A stretch of DNA of 64,000 nt from Hippasteria phrygiana (GCA_037893225.1 JAZGUH010000618.1:310001-374000); one strand, 5' to 3'. Shown: positions 51,671 to 62,472, counted from the stretch's first letter. Numbers and translations are program-made. Notes: generated by a model from the letters alone, not told the origin.

Positions 51671-54019
51671 GCCGAATACCCTTTCATACTTGTGTTTAAA
51701 TGCATACATTTGTGGAGTCAATTTGGGCTTGTTTAAAAATATATATTTAATCATTGCCCCCCCCCCCCCCCCCTTCCCCGTCTCCGGTTGCAAACAAGGA
51801 GGCCAACATATCATTGTAGCCACAATGAATGCAAAATGGGAAGTCTCAATCATGGGCTGGAAAATCTTTAAAATGTTAAAATATGTTAGCAAAAGCTTGA
51901 ATTCTATTTTAGATTTTACAGTATTATGCAATCGATTTCAGCTCTGAATTTTGCATGGACCCCCCCCTCCTCTTGAAGGGCTTCGTATATAGCTTGCCTT
52001 TGCCATCTACTGCTCTACAGTCGATCAGTACTGATGTGAGTGCCCCCCCCCCCCAAAAAAAAAATTGATACAGTTGTCCCAATATGAAAGAATCTGAAAG
52101 AAACTGACTAGGACACCGTGTTCAAGGTTCGCATAATGATGCACGATATGAGGCAAAGGGAACCCATTTTGTGTTGGTCATTGTGTTCCCTGAATCTCAG
52201 GAATTCTCTTCAGATGTCTGGGGGGCCGGGGGGATGTGTTAGGTAACAACAGTCTGGAGAGGGAGGTGGGGGGGGGGGGGGGGGGGGGGGGTTACATGAT
52301 GTTAACGCGGGCGCGAGCGCACACAGGGCGTTCAACATTCGGGTTACGCGCGCGGTTCACTTTCAGCACATAAATATTCATTTCGAATAGCCAGTCAGCG
52401 TCGTTTACGTATTCCTCACGGCCAGGGGTTAGTGAAGGAACGCACACGCGCCCATGGAGTCGAGGATGACCGAGAGTATACTCCTGCACCGGAGGTGTCG
52501 TCACGTGATTGTTTCCACTTAACATTTTAAGATGGCGGAAAGTAAAAATTTCGGACTTTCCCAATGAAGTTTTGTTATCGTTTTTTGATTGTTGAACTGA
52601 TCTGTGTATTATATATTGTCATAAATATGATACATAAGGGAACATTTTAAACTATGTTCAAATTTGTGTGCACATCCAATGGAAGATTGTTTGCGTAGTT
52701 GGCAAACGTTGGCAACGTTCGCGTGATTGGAACGCAGCTCTAACCTTGACCGTTCGCGCGACGCGGTTCGAGAGTAATGCGCACGCAACATTATCCTGCA
52801 CCCGCGAGTCAACCTCGTTCCCATGGTGTCGAGCAGCGCCCTCACCGACACCACAGCTGCTCTCTCACCCTGGTATGGTATGGGATCATTTAAATGTGCA
52901 AGATTTTTGAACACGCATGCAAATTAGGCTCCCTGTGAGCGATGTATTCTGGGCACGTAGTAGTCTGATGGCAATTCTTAAACTTCACATCTTCGTCGAA
53001 TTCACAGCATAGGCTCTTTGGTACTAGATTGATTAGCTTGATTGTAAAATCGTGAAAAAGGCGGCAAACTACGTGCAGTTCATGGGTTATCAGAATGGTT
53101 GACATGGTTGAGCGCGCATCAACGAAGCGTCATTTATCTCAAAATGAAAAGGACAAAAAACAAAGTTACATACCCTTGCAAATTACTATAGTAGGCTTCG
53201 GACTTCCTCTTGTCAGTTTTGATAAAACCTAAAAAAAGGACAGGCTTTCGCCGGGGCAACAGGCCTCGGACTGCGGCATGGCGGGCGGCGTTTGCCGTTG
53301 GCACACAGGACCAAAAACCCGCCGTTTCGTTCGCAGCTGGAGCACTCTGACCAGGAGATCTGAGGAATCATTTGCTACAACCACTGCTACTACATGCACG
53401 CCAGTTTAGCGATGTTGACCCCGTGCATCCTCCACCGTTTTATAGACTTTCGTTCCACAACTTGACTTCGGCATTTTGTGTCACTTCGTGTGAAAGCTAC
53501 GGTGAAAGCAATTGCGGAAAATATCTTTTTTGTCCACTGACTCTCCAGATGTGCGTCCCACGTTTGTCGCTTTGGAACACAATTTAACTTCAATATGCAA
53601 GTATCAGATTTGACGGGTGTATATTTTTAGGAGCTGGGCGTCACTATTGCAGAAATTTCAGAGAATATATACTACTACTACTACTACAGAAAAGTCACTA
53701 ACGTTAACAAATACAAACAAAAGTTTCACTTTTGGCGCGGCAAACTTTCATCAAGAAATACAGTGGAATCACCAACTGTACGGTTTTAATTTCTCTACAT
53801 GCTAATAAGCTAATGCTGTATTTTCACTATCCAATCAGGGCACGAGTAAGGAGTTCCCATCCCAGGGCTTACTATTGGAAACGAGGTTGAAAATGAAGTA
53901 AGCCATGGGAACGAGGTTGCCCGCGAGTATCAAGAGTAACACGCTCGAACGCACCCCGAATTACCATGCCGGCTCTATGCGTGTACATGCATAGTACGAA
54001 GCAGAATTAAAGTTAAACA
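51671..54019. other. Non-coding interval
   Basis: It contains C and G runs at about 51757-51774, 52041-52054 and 52268-52291, and a TAC microsatellite near 53670-53687. GGAACGAGGTTG and GGAAACGAGGTTG phrases repeat near 53877-53921. No gene is seen. Confidence 0.4.
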
Positions 54020-54360
54020 TATTTTTTTAAAACGAAATGTTATTTTGAAAATTGAACGCGTTTCTAAATCTAATGCATTTATAAAAAGAACGTGTTTTGA
54101 AACATCGAACGTGTTTTTTTACCTACCGAATGCATTTTCCAAAACCCAATGAAATTTTACAGACCGAACATCCTTATGATTCGAATGCTTTACCAAAACC
54201 CAATGAAATTTTACAAACCTAACATGTTTTTGCGATTCGAATGCATTTCCCAAAACCTAATGAAATTACATACCTAAAACGTCCTCACCAATCGAATGTA
54301 TTTTTTCCCAGACATAAAACAGCCGCAGGTTTTGAATTTCATTCGACATCTCATTGCCTC
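54020..54360. repeat. Left array of about 60-bp repeats (inverted partner at 58204-58600)
   Basis: Five degenerate units share TTCGAATGCATTT(T)CC, AAAACCCAATGAAATT and ACAAACCTAACATG-type sentences. The whole array is the reverse complement of 58204-58600, ending in CATTCGACATCTCATTG against CAATGAGATGTCGGATG with a MITE inserted. Confidence 0.85.
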
Positions 54361-54489
54361 CGAATTTTAAAAACATTCGATCTTTTTGACAGTGCTCGGC
54401 CCGGGTTTAGCCGAGTACCAACTACACCTGAACCTTTCTTTGATTCGGAGGCAGTCTTGGCCCAAGACGTTAGGCAAGTCTTTGCATGG

Positions 54490-54740
54490 CGACCTGTCGG
54501 AAGCTAGCCCGCGATTCAGCCCGCGGCGCTTCGGACCGCGATAAAGCCCAGCGCGATTTAGCCCGCGATTCAGCCGCGATTTCCTCCCCGCGATTCGCAA
54601 TAGGGCCCGCGATTCAGCCGATCAGGGCAGCCGCATATTGAAAACTAGAACCCATGCAACAAAAGAAGGTTTTAAAACCAAATCGCCAGATTCATGCAAC
54701 GAAATGTCAAAAAATTGTAAAAACAAATGCGCGGTACACG
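54490..54740. repeat. Left arm of inner inverted repeat (GCGATT-rich)
   Basis: Tandem short phrases (AGCCCGCGATTCAGCC) are followed by CAGCCGCATATTGAAAACTA and CAGATTCATGCAACGAAATG. The reverse complement lies at 55240-55465, giving arms of about 230 bp with a 500-bp spacer. Confidence 0.85.
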
Positions 54741-54952
54741 TCAAAGACGGCATTTCAAACGAAACTGCAAATACCGCATTTCCAGATATTCTTGAAAACG
54801 GTGCCTCTTTAAACGGCTAATTGGAACAGAACCCTTTCTTGGAATAAACCCTTGCTGAAATTAAGTGTGCCCAGAGGGTAATCGTTGGAAATATAAAAGA
54901 AAAAAATAATTTTCAAAATATGTTCGGTACACTTTCTTTTACACAGCGGCTA

Positions 54953-55091
54953 TTAGCCTTTTAGAGAGGTATGGCGGACACAATAGGAGGGCGCTATTTG
55001 ATTTGGGTATACCTTTTTTGCCATACAAAAGGTATACCCAAATCAAATAGCGCCCTCCTATTATGTCCGCCATACCTCTCTAAAAGGCTAA
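54953..55091. repeat. 139-bp near-perfect hairpin
   Basis: The 65-bp arms start TTAGCCTTTTAGAGAGG and end CCTCTCTAAAAGGCTAA, with one mismatch (GGACACAATAGG against GGACATAATAGG) and a loop of 9 bases. It sits in the spacer of the inner inverted repeat. Near-identity of the arms suggests recent origin or continuing arm-to-arm correction. Confidence 0.92.
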
Positions 55092-55239
55092 TTGGTATGG
55101 TCTGAACCGAGAGAAATCGGTGTCGAGAAAATGGAGAAATCTTTAAAAGGGGCCCTCTCGAAACGAGCAATTAATTTAGACAAATAACCCATAAAACAAT
55201 GCTAAAAATATGATGTATCGCTTTGGTGATATCTATTCA

Positions 55240-55465
55240 CAAATTTGATGCAAAATTTGTTTTGACAATTTTTTGACATTTCGTTGCATGAATCTGGCGA
55301 TTTGTTAAAAAAAAAACTCCTTTTGTTGTATGGGTTCTAGTTTTCAATATGCGGCTGCCCTGATCGGCCGAATCGCGGGCCCTATTGCGAATCGCGGGGA
55401 GAAAATCGCAAGGTGAATCGCAGGCTAAATCGCAGGCTAGCTTTCGACAGGTCGCCATGCAGTGG
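55240..55465. repeat. Right arm of inner inverted repeat
   Basis: It is the reverse complement of 54490-54740, ending in CTAGCTTTCGACAGGTCGCC against GGCGACCTGTCGGAAGCTAG. It has extra A and C changes relative to the left arm. Confidence 0.85.
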
Positions 55466-55487
55466 CGGCGCAAGACTTTAAAAAAAT

Positions 55488-55840
55488 GGGGGGGGGGGGG
55501 TGGGTAAGTGAGGGGCAAAGTCATAATTTGGGGGCAAGACTGAAAAATTCCCGGATTCCCCGGCCGTCAAAAATCGAAAAGCCGAGGGGGGGGGGGGGGG
55601 GGGGGGGTGGATGGCCATGCTATAGGGCTTTTAACCCGAGGATTTTCAGTCTTAAATATGCGGGTCACAATGCAATAAAACTTTTACTACGAGTCTTTTC
55701 TTGTATTTGGTACTTTTCTTCTCATTAATTTGGTACTTTTTTTTTCTCTCTCTATTTTCTTGGGGGGAACTGGGGGGGGGGGGGGGGGAACTGGGGGGGG
55801 GGGGGGGAACTGGGGGGGGGGGAACTGGGGGGGGGGGGGG
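55488..55840. repeat. G-run cluster and GAACT/G-run minisatellite
   Basis: G runs lie at about 55488-55500 and 55585-55606. Then at 55762-55840 four AACT spacers separate runs of 11 to 18 G. The minisatellite strand is an extreme candidate for G-quadruplex formation. CAGTGGCGGCGCAAGACTTT at 55460-55479 looks like a hAT-type end. Confidence 0.8.
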
Positions 55841-56320
55841 TGAAAGGCCGACGCTTGTTTCAAATAGCTTGCTGGCGAAATGCTTTTACTTTCTGCCGAT
55901 GGTTTCCAAATATTTTTGTTAGAAAAGCAAACAATATATTATATAAAATAGTTAAGTAGACCAACAAACTTTTTAGGCTTAATTACGCACCGTTAGGCCT
56001 ATAGGCCAACAAAAATTGTTGTTTCCCTCGGCCGACAAATTGGAAAAGGGGGTCAGTCGGTCGGGAATGTTTTTTCGTATTCACGCTCACCCGGGCGTGT
56101 TTAGGCCTACACATTACACGAACACCCTGGTTTAACACTTTTTGAGACATAAAGGCCGAGTTATGTTTTTATTGATATGTTTTTAAAAAAACGCCGAACC
56201 TGAATCTGTCGATTTTTACGGTCGGTCGGTTTGAGGGCGACACAACAATTTCATTTTTTGCCTAATGACCAGAATACCATACGTGTGCACGACTACTTGC
56301 AATGGACGAATTACTTTTCC
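55841..56320. other. Non-coding interval
   Basis: TCAGTCGGTCGGGAATG and GGTCGGTCGGTTTGAGG (about 56052 and 56220) are similar short phrases. No gene is seen. Confidence 0.4.
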
Positions 56321-56324
56321 CAGC

Positions 56325-57035
56325 GATTTTGTACTTTTTGTAAATGTTTTTGAATTTTAAAAATATTATCCCCTACAGTATGAAATACATCTTGACCTCA
56401 AACCCAAACGCGGCTGTACTGAATCGGTGCAAAAACACAGCCAACCTAATTAATCCGACTAAAAATTCCGATTCTGAAACCAAAAAGTAAAAAATCAGTC
56501 TTAGAGTGCCGGATGCCGTTTTCCCAACGATTTTGTACCATTCTAAATGTCCGGGAAAGTCAATTTATTAAACAAATGCAAATTATCAAACCCTGACCTC
56601 CAACCTAAATGCGCTCCGAATAAAACAGTGCAGAACCAGTGGCTCAACTCATTAAATTTAAAAATGGATTTTCGGTTAAAAGGCTGAAATCAGTCCAAAA
56701 AACGGCAGAAAGTTCATATTTGTCTCAATTCAATTGAAAGACCGACCCCTGACCTCCAACCTAAAGACGGCCCGAATGAAACGGTGCAGAAACAGTACGG
56801 TAGCCTAAGTCAAATTAAAGACGGATTTTCGGCTTCGGTTAAAAAAGCTGAAACAAAAAGCTTAACATCGGTCTTAGAGTGGCGGCCGGAATGCCGTTTC
56901 ACGACGATTTTGTACCATTCTAAATATCCGAACAATTATCTTTTTATTAAACAAATTAAAAGATCAACCTTCGACCTCCAACCTAACTGGTGCCCCGAAT
57001 ACAACGGTGCAGAAACAGTCAGCCCAATTCAAATT
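56325..57035. repeat. Degenerate tandem repeat, unit about 190-210 bp
   Basis: The phrases CGATTTTGTACCATTCTAAA, TTATTAAACAAAT, CTGACCTCCAACCTAAA, GAATxxAACGGTGCAGAA and GATTTTCGG recur in the same order three to four times. Units have diverged and carry indels. No coding sense was found. Confidence 0.75.
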
Positions 57036-57064
57036 TAAGACATATTTTCGGCTAACAAAATAAA

Positions 57065-57350
57065 TATCTTTTCAAAGTGAACAAAGAAACTGGCACGAGC
57101 GGGATTCGAACCTGCGACCTCCGGGTTACCGTACCGGCGCTCTACCAACTGAGCTATCTTGCCCTATGTTGGTGGTCTCCCAAATTGTCAGCATCTTTGT
57201 TCGAGTGGGCGCTAGTCAGAAGTCATAAACCCAGAATGCTGTGTAGCCAGGGATCACACCCAATTTTACGATACAACCTGGGAAGCGACATTGTGGAGAT
57301 CACTCAATGAGGATACGACTTTTTAACTTATAATACGTCACACAATCCAC
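57065..57350 (-). repeat. tRNA-containing repeat, copy 1
   Basis: This is a block of about 280 bp holding a tRNA-like module, a body of about 170 bp (GTTGGTGGTCTCCCAAATTG, CCAGGGATCACACCCAATTT) and a CACTCAATGAGGATACG end. It is nearly identical to 57378-57620 and to the inverse of 57640-57890. Confidence 0.85.
57091..57163 (-). pseudogene. tRNA-Thr(GGT)-like module 1
   Basis: The 73-base cloverleaf layout is exact: acceptor GGCAAGA/TCGTGCC, D arm GCTC/GAGC, anticodon arm CCGGT/CCCGG, T arm GCAGG/CCCGC with TTCGAAT. The loop ACGGTAA would give anticodon GGT. However, one pair is mismatched in each of the acceptor, anticodon and T stems, and base 33 is C instead of U. A tRNA-derived SINE or pseudogene is more likely than a working tRNA. 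Confidence 0.6.
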
Positions 57351-57377
57351 AAGGGAAACTGACTAGGTAAATTTGAA

Positions 57378-57620
57378 TACATTTTCAAAGTGAACAAAGA
57401 AACTGGCACGAGCGGGATTCGAACCTGCGACCTCCGGGTTACCGTACCGGCGCTCTACCAACTGAGCTATCTTGCCCTATGTTGGTGGTCTCCCAAATTG
57501 TCAGTATCTTTGTTCGAGTGGGCGCTAGTCAGAAGTCATAAACCCAGAATGCCGTGTAGCCAGGGATCACACCCAATTTTACGATACAACCTGGGAAGCG
57601 ACATTGTGGATTGTGTGACG
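57378..57620 (-). repeat. tRNA-containing repeat, copy 2
   Basis: It lies in direct orientation with copy 1, with only a few substitutions, for example CCGTG against CTGTG in the body. Together with copy 3 it forms a large palindrome centred near 57627. Confidence 0.85.
57404..57476 (-). pseudogene. tRNA-Thr(GGT)-like module 2
   Basis: It is identical to module 1 across all 73 bases, including the three mismatched stem pairs and C33. Shared defects show the copies descend from an already defective or SINE-like ancestor. Confidence 0.6.
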
Positions 57621-57624
57621 TATT

Positions 57625-57935
57625 ATAAGTTAAAAAGTCGTATCCTCATTGAGTGATCTCCACAATGTCGCTTCCCAGGTTGTATCGTAAAATTGGGTGT
57701 GATCCCTGGCTACACGGCATTCTGGGTTTATGACTTCTGACTAGCGCCCACTCGAACAAAGATACTGACAATTTGGGAGACCACCAACATAGGGCAAGAT
57801 AGCTCAGTTGGTAGAGCGCCGGTACGGTAACCCGGAGGTCGCAGGTTCGAATCCCGCTCGTGCCAGTTTCTTTGTTCACTTTGAAAATGTATTCAAATTT
57901 ACCTAGTCAGTTTCCCTTGTGGATTGTGTGACGTA
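57625..57935 (+). repeat. tRNA-containing repeat, copy 3, inverted
   Basis: It is the reverse complement of copy 2, extending through AATTTACCTAGTCAGTTTCC to GATTGTGTGACGTA on both outer sides. The inversion reaches about 290 bp per arm. Confidence 0.88.
57793..57865 (+). pseudogene. tRNA-Thr(GGT)-like module 3
   Basis: It is the same 73-base sequence as modules 1 and 2 on the opposite strand, with A and B boxes intact (TAGCTCAGTTGG, GGTTCGAATCC). RNA polymerase III transcription is possible even if the tRNA is not functional. Confidence 0.6.
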
Positions 57936-58032
57936 AAATAAATATCTGTCATAAAAAGGCAGAATTCCATTCCCTCAAATTGTGTACCATAAGACAATGT
58001 TAGAAGTGCCCCGCCGCGCAGTCCACCCATCA

Positions 58033-58064
58033 AGCGGGTGCCGCGCAAAGCGCGGCATCCCGCT
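58033..58064. repeat. GC-rich hairpin
   Basis: AGCGGGTGCCGCGC-AAA-GCGCGGCATCCCGCT pairs along its length with one single-base bulge. Confidence 0.85.
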
Positions 58065-58087
58065 AGTGTTTTACAATTCGGAGACAA

Positions 58088-58203
58088 TAGAGTACCGAAG
58101 TCTGACGTCAGTTGCCGCGGCAACTGGTTCCAAACACATGCAGTTTATAATGTATTCTGGTTCCAAACATTGCATTGATTGACGTCATCACTTCGGTACT
58201 CTA
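58088..58203 (+). mobile_element. Small MITE (AGAGTACCGAAGT family), copy C, inserted in the right array arm
   Basis: It is very close to copy A at 14977-15092. The flanking array, without the MITE, is preserved inverted at about 54349-54370 (CTCATTGCCTCCGAA). Comparing the two gives an empty site CAATGAG and a filled site CAAT-element-ATGAG. Confidence 0.87.
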
Positions 58204-58600
58204 TGAGATGTCGGATGAAATTCAAAACATGCGGCTGTTTTATGTCGGGAAAATACATTCGATTGGCGAGGACGTGTTAGGTTTGTAATTTCATTAGGTT
58301 TTGGGAAATGCATTCGAATCGCAAAAACATGTTAGGTTGTGAAATTGTATTCGGTTTTGGAAAATGCATTCGAGTTACAAAAACACGTTAGGTTTGTAAA
58401 ATTTCATTGGGTTTTGGTAAAGCATTCGAATCATAAGAATGTTTGGTCTGTAAAATTTCATTGAGTTTTTGAAAATGCATTCGGTAGGTAAAAAAGCACG
58501 TTCGATGTTTCAAAACACGTTCTTTTTAAAAATGCATTAGATTTCAAAACACGTTCGATTTTCAAAATAACATTCCGTTAAAAAAAAAAAATGTTCCAAT
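58204..58600. repeat. Right array of about 60-bp repeats (inverse of 54020-54360)
   Basis: Six degenerate units of the type GCATTCGAATC..AAACATGTTAGGTTTGTAAA..TTTCATTGGGTTTTGG. It is slightly longer than the left array. Confidence 0.85.
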
Positions 58601-58652
58601 CGTGCGTGTAACGGATCGGATCGGCGTTAGCCGTGTGACCGCAGGCTGCTAG

Positions 58653-58810
58653 CAGTGGCGTAGCCAGGGGGAGGGCAAGGGGGGAACTGCCCCCTGTGGG
58701 AACATCAACTCTTCACCCCCTCTTGCCCCCCCCCCCCTCCCCCCCCCCCCCCTCTGGAACATTGGGATTGAAATTTTTTTTTTTTGGGGGGGGGGGGGGA
58801 GTGTCGCCAT
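58653..58810. mobile_element. hAT-type MITE fragment with C, T and G runs
   Basis: CAGTGGCGTAGCCAGGGG is a widespread hAT-type terminal sequence. C runs, a T run and a G run follow. The right end is missing where the gypsy LTR begins at 58811. Confidence 0.55.
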
Positions 58811-59502
58811 TGTTACGAAGTCAGGTCATTTAAACAGACAACATAACAGACAAAACCAAAAGTATGGGAAACGAACACTAAAATTAATTAGGATCGGCAT
58901 CAAGGAGTTTTAACGAGAACGAAATTAGGATTATTTTAATTATTTCACAATTCACAAAAACACACGTATAAACAAGTATAATTAAGCAAATGGAAGCTCA
59001 TTTAACAGCAAGTGTCACGAAAAACACAATCATATGGAATTGGCCATTCAAATTAAATGGGGAAGGTACCTCCAATTTAGGCGGAATCCTGGTCTTGAGT
59101 TTGCCGGGGGTGGCATCAAGATGCTTGCCCAACTGGCAAAGGGCGAAGACGGCGGTCAGTTCGGCAGCTAGATGAAATCGGTCCGTCTCATCAAAAGCCG
59201 GCAACGCACGGGTAAGACACCGCCAAGACACGGCCAAGACACAGGCAAGTGGCAGCACTCGGCAATCTGGGAGATCGCCCCCACCCCGGCAAACTGAAGC
59301 TCAGAATTCCCCGAAGGGCTAATTTTCAACCCCTTTTAAAGTCTGTCAAGAATTCCAGTTTCCAATCCACTGGCCGCCAATGGAACTAAGAATTAGAACG
59401 AATTCTTGAGGACAGAACCAAAGTTCGCTGCAACAAAAGCGACGGGCGTAGAAGAACGCGGGCTGTTGGCCTTTACTTAAATTACTCTACAAATTCTTAA
59501 CA
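58811..59502 (-). repeat. 3' LTR of the Gmr1-like gypsy element (692 bp)
   Basis: Read on the minus strand it starts TGTTAAG and ends CGTAACA. It follows a purine run (AAGGGGGAAGG) at about 59503-59514, the likely polypurine tract. The 5' LTR lies beyond the window. GCCAAGACAC-type phrases recur near 59212-59250. Confidence 0.72.
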
Positions 59503-59759
59503 CCTTCCCCCTTGGGGAGGAAAAATACGACTTGAAGGGAGTATTTTTCCTTTAAATAATTAGTTATCTAGTCAAAAAGCATGGCTTTATATCATTAACA
59601 CGACTTGAAAAATACACATAGGCCTATTTGCTGTGGAAATACATTTCACATTTCATAACTTTAAGAAATGTATTTTAAACTAACGTATACAATATACAAG
59701 CCAAAACTACAACCAACGAATGCAGGAAGGAGTCACCGAGTCAGTTTGTACTTCAGGAT

Positions 59760-61130
59760 TCAAACTCTACTCAATCCATCCGCCAATATATTCTCTCTTT
59801 TTTCGGGAATATGTACACATTCCAAATCATAACCTTGCAAAACCAAACCCCATCGCATTAGTCTTTGGCTTCTATTTTTGAACTTATTAATATAAGTCAA
59901 CGGGTTATGATCGGTGAAAACAGTAACTGGGAATGGTCCAGAAACATACACTTCAAAATGTGACAAGGCTAGTATGAGACTGAGAGTTTCTTTTTCAATC
60001 GTGGAATAATTCTTCTGATGCTTATTTAATTTCTTAGAGAAGTAACCCACGGGATGTTCGACATTCTGGTCATCATCTTGCAACAATGCAGCCCCAACAC
60101 CAATATCACTGGCATCGATAACTAGCCTAAATGGTTTACCAAAGTTTGCTGCTTTAAGCACAGGTTCGTTAGCCAACATACCCTTGAGCTTTTCGAAGGC
60201 CAGCTGACAGTTTTCCGACCATGTGAATTTTATCTTTTTAGCCAGAAGATTGGTCAGTGGTTCTGCAATTTGTGCGAAATTGGGGCAGAATTTTCGATAA
60301 AAACCAGTCATCCCTAGAAATCGAAGTAATTCCTCTGTATTTGTGGGTGCTGGAAAGTCAAGAATTGCTTGCACTTTAGCTGTTTTTGGCAACACCTCGC
60401 CCTGACCAACTTGATGCCCCAAGTAGGTCACACATGCCTGACCTATTTCACTTTTCTTCAAGTTAACAGTCAAATTAGCCTCTGACAATTTTCAGAACAA
60501 TGCTTTTGTTCGATCAATATGAGATGGCCATGTGCTTGAATATACAATTACATCGTCAATATATGCTTCACAACCTTCTAATTCATTAGTTATTTGATTC
60601 ATCATTCTAGTAAATGTCCCTGGGGCTTTCTTCATTCCGAACGGCATACATTACATGACCATAAACCATCTGGTGTCGCAAAAGTTGAAATTTCTCGTGC
60701 TCGTGTCAATGGCACTTGCCAATACCCCTTCAAAAGATCATACTTGCTCACGTACTTGGCCTGCCCTATCCGATCAATACAATCATCTAGCCGAGGAATT
60801 GGAAACGAGTCTGTTTTTGTGACGGCATTCACCTTCCTATAATCAATACAAAATCGTTGTGATCCATCTTCTTTCGGCACTAACAAAACTGGTAAACACC
60901 AGGGACTCTGATCAGCAGGAGAAATTATTTAATTCTCTAACATGTAATCTATTTCTTTTCGTACCTAGTCAAATTTGATAGGATTCAAACGGTACGGATG
61001 TTGTTTGATCGGATTCGCATTGCCTAGGCCTACATCAACATCATGAAACAGAGCTGACGTTCGACCTGGTTTATCCTTAAATAACTGTACATATGATTCA
61101 AGCAAATCAATCATTTCATGTTCTTTTCAG
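59760..61130 (-). pseudogene. Gmr1-like reverse transcriptase and RNase H
   Basis: On the minus strand, GLGNANPIKQHPYRLN-like sequence is followed by VPKEDGSQRFCIDYRKVN (about 60830-60883) and SKYDLLKGYWQVPL (about 60712-60753). A frame change near 60645 follows, then MPFGMKKAPGTF and the catalytic YIDD (about 60540-60560). A TGA at about 60494 is followed by VTYLGHQVGQG (about 60400-60432), GMTGFYRKFCPNF (about 60270-60308), and RNase H VIDASDIGVGAALLQ (about 60085-60129) with FTDHNPLTYI (about 59890-59919). The region ends EKRENILADGLSRV, the usual end of RNase H, with no integrase after it. Confidence 0.9.
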
Positions 61131-62472
61131 GCAAGTGGCTAAGTTTTGCGTCCAAATTGGCTAATACATCAGAGTTTTGTGTCATGATTAAAGAGCTCTT
61201 GGAACAGACTGATTCAAGCCTAAGTTGCTCTTTATCCTGATTGTTAGGCTCCTCCGTTTCTCGAGTAACCCCAACAGATACCACAGCAACGGGTTTAATG
61301 TCAACCCTCTCGTGATACAATTTCAGCATATTTACATGGCAAACTCTTCTGCACTTTCTGCGATCAGGAGTTTTGACAACGTAATTTACGTCGTTCATTT
61401 TCTCCTCGATAATGTACGGGCCACTAAACTTAGCTCTCAGTGGCTCTCCTTGAACAGGGAGTAAAACCTTACCTTTTCCCCAGGCTTGAAAGTTCGTTTC
61501 CGTGCACTTTTATCATACCATGATTTCATGCACTCTTGCGAACCTGCCAAGTTCCTTTTTGCAACATCATAGGCCTTGTACAATCTATCTTTGAAATCAC
61601 AGACGTATTCTAGCAAGTTTGTCTCAACCTTCGGTTCCTCCAGCCATTTTTCTTTGACCAGTTTCAATGGTCCTCAGACCTCATGACCATATATAAGTTC
61701 AAATGGGCTAAACCCGATTGACTCATTTGGAGAATCCCTTATGGCAAACAAAAAATCAATTCCCTTGTCCCAGTCATTCTGATGATCATGACAATAAGCC
61801 TTAATCATAGTCTTTAACGTTTGGTGGAATCTTTCACTGGCACCTTGTGACTGGGGATGATATGCGGATGAAACCACCTGTTCAATACCCAAAGATTGCA
61901 TGACCCCACGGAACAAATTGCTCATGAAGTTTGACCCCTGATCATGTTGTACTTCTTTTGGGAGCCCTACCCTTGTAAACAATTTAATTAGGGCCTCAGA
62001 CACAGCTTTGGCAGTGATATTCCTTAAAGGAATTGCTTCAGGATATCTCGTACTTGCATCCATAACTGTCAAAAAGGTACATATGCCCTGATCTAGTTTT
62101 GGGCAACGGGCCTACACAATTAATTATGACTCTGTCAAATGGTTGTTCATACGCCGGAATGGGAATAAGCTGTGCAACCTTGATGTTCTGATTCGGTTTG
62201 CCCACTAATTGACAAGTGTGACACGTTCTGCAAAATTCGCCTACATCTTGATACAATTTTGGCCAAAAGAAATTACACAAGATGCGGTCTTGAGTTTTTC
62301 GAACCCCCAAATGGCCAGAAGTGGGCGGTTCATGGGCCAATTTCAAAATGTCAGCCCTGTAACATTGAGGTACCACTATCTGAGTTTTCACCTTCCACTC
62401 ATGATTAGCGGGTACACCAGGGGGACGCCATTTGCGCATTAACACCCCTGCATTGGACAAATAATAACAAAC
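61111..62472 (-). pseudogene. Gmr1-like integrase located upstream of RT
   Basis: On the minus strand, the zinc finger LAHEPPTSGHLG to CRTCHTCQ (about 62205-62345) begins the domain. The core starts RVIINCVGPLPKT, where the first catalytic Asp is Asn (GAT to AAT). A frameshift near 62072 is followed by VMDASTRYPEAIPL, HDQGSNFMSN (second Asp, about 61925-61955) and GASERFHQTLKTM (catalytic Glu, about 61815-61850). A stop at about 61672, another frame change near 61437, and a C-terminal module with CRRVCHVNMLKLYHE (about 61305-61350) follow. The module then runs directly into the RT N-terminus. Confidence 0.9.

Noticed and set aside
55701..55922. Gly-rich small protein over the G-run minisatellite
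   Set aside because: Composition comes entirely from poly-G runs whose lengths are unlikely to be stable or correctly assembled.
57091..57865. Functional tRNA-Thr(GGT) gene cluster
   Set aside because: Each copy has mismatches in the acceptor, anticodon and T stems and lacks U33. Identical defects in all copies favour a SINE-like repeat.
57077..57879. Three near-identical ORFs of 77-88 codons reading GTSGIRTCDLRVT
   Set aside because: They are translations through the antisense of the tRNA-like modules and their repeat body. Such peptides are a known artefact and show no codon-level conservation beyond the repeat.
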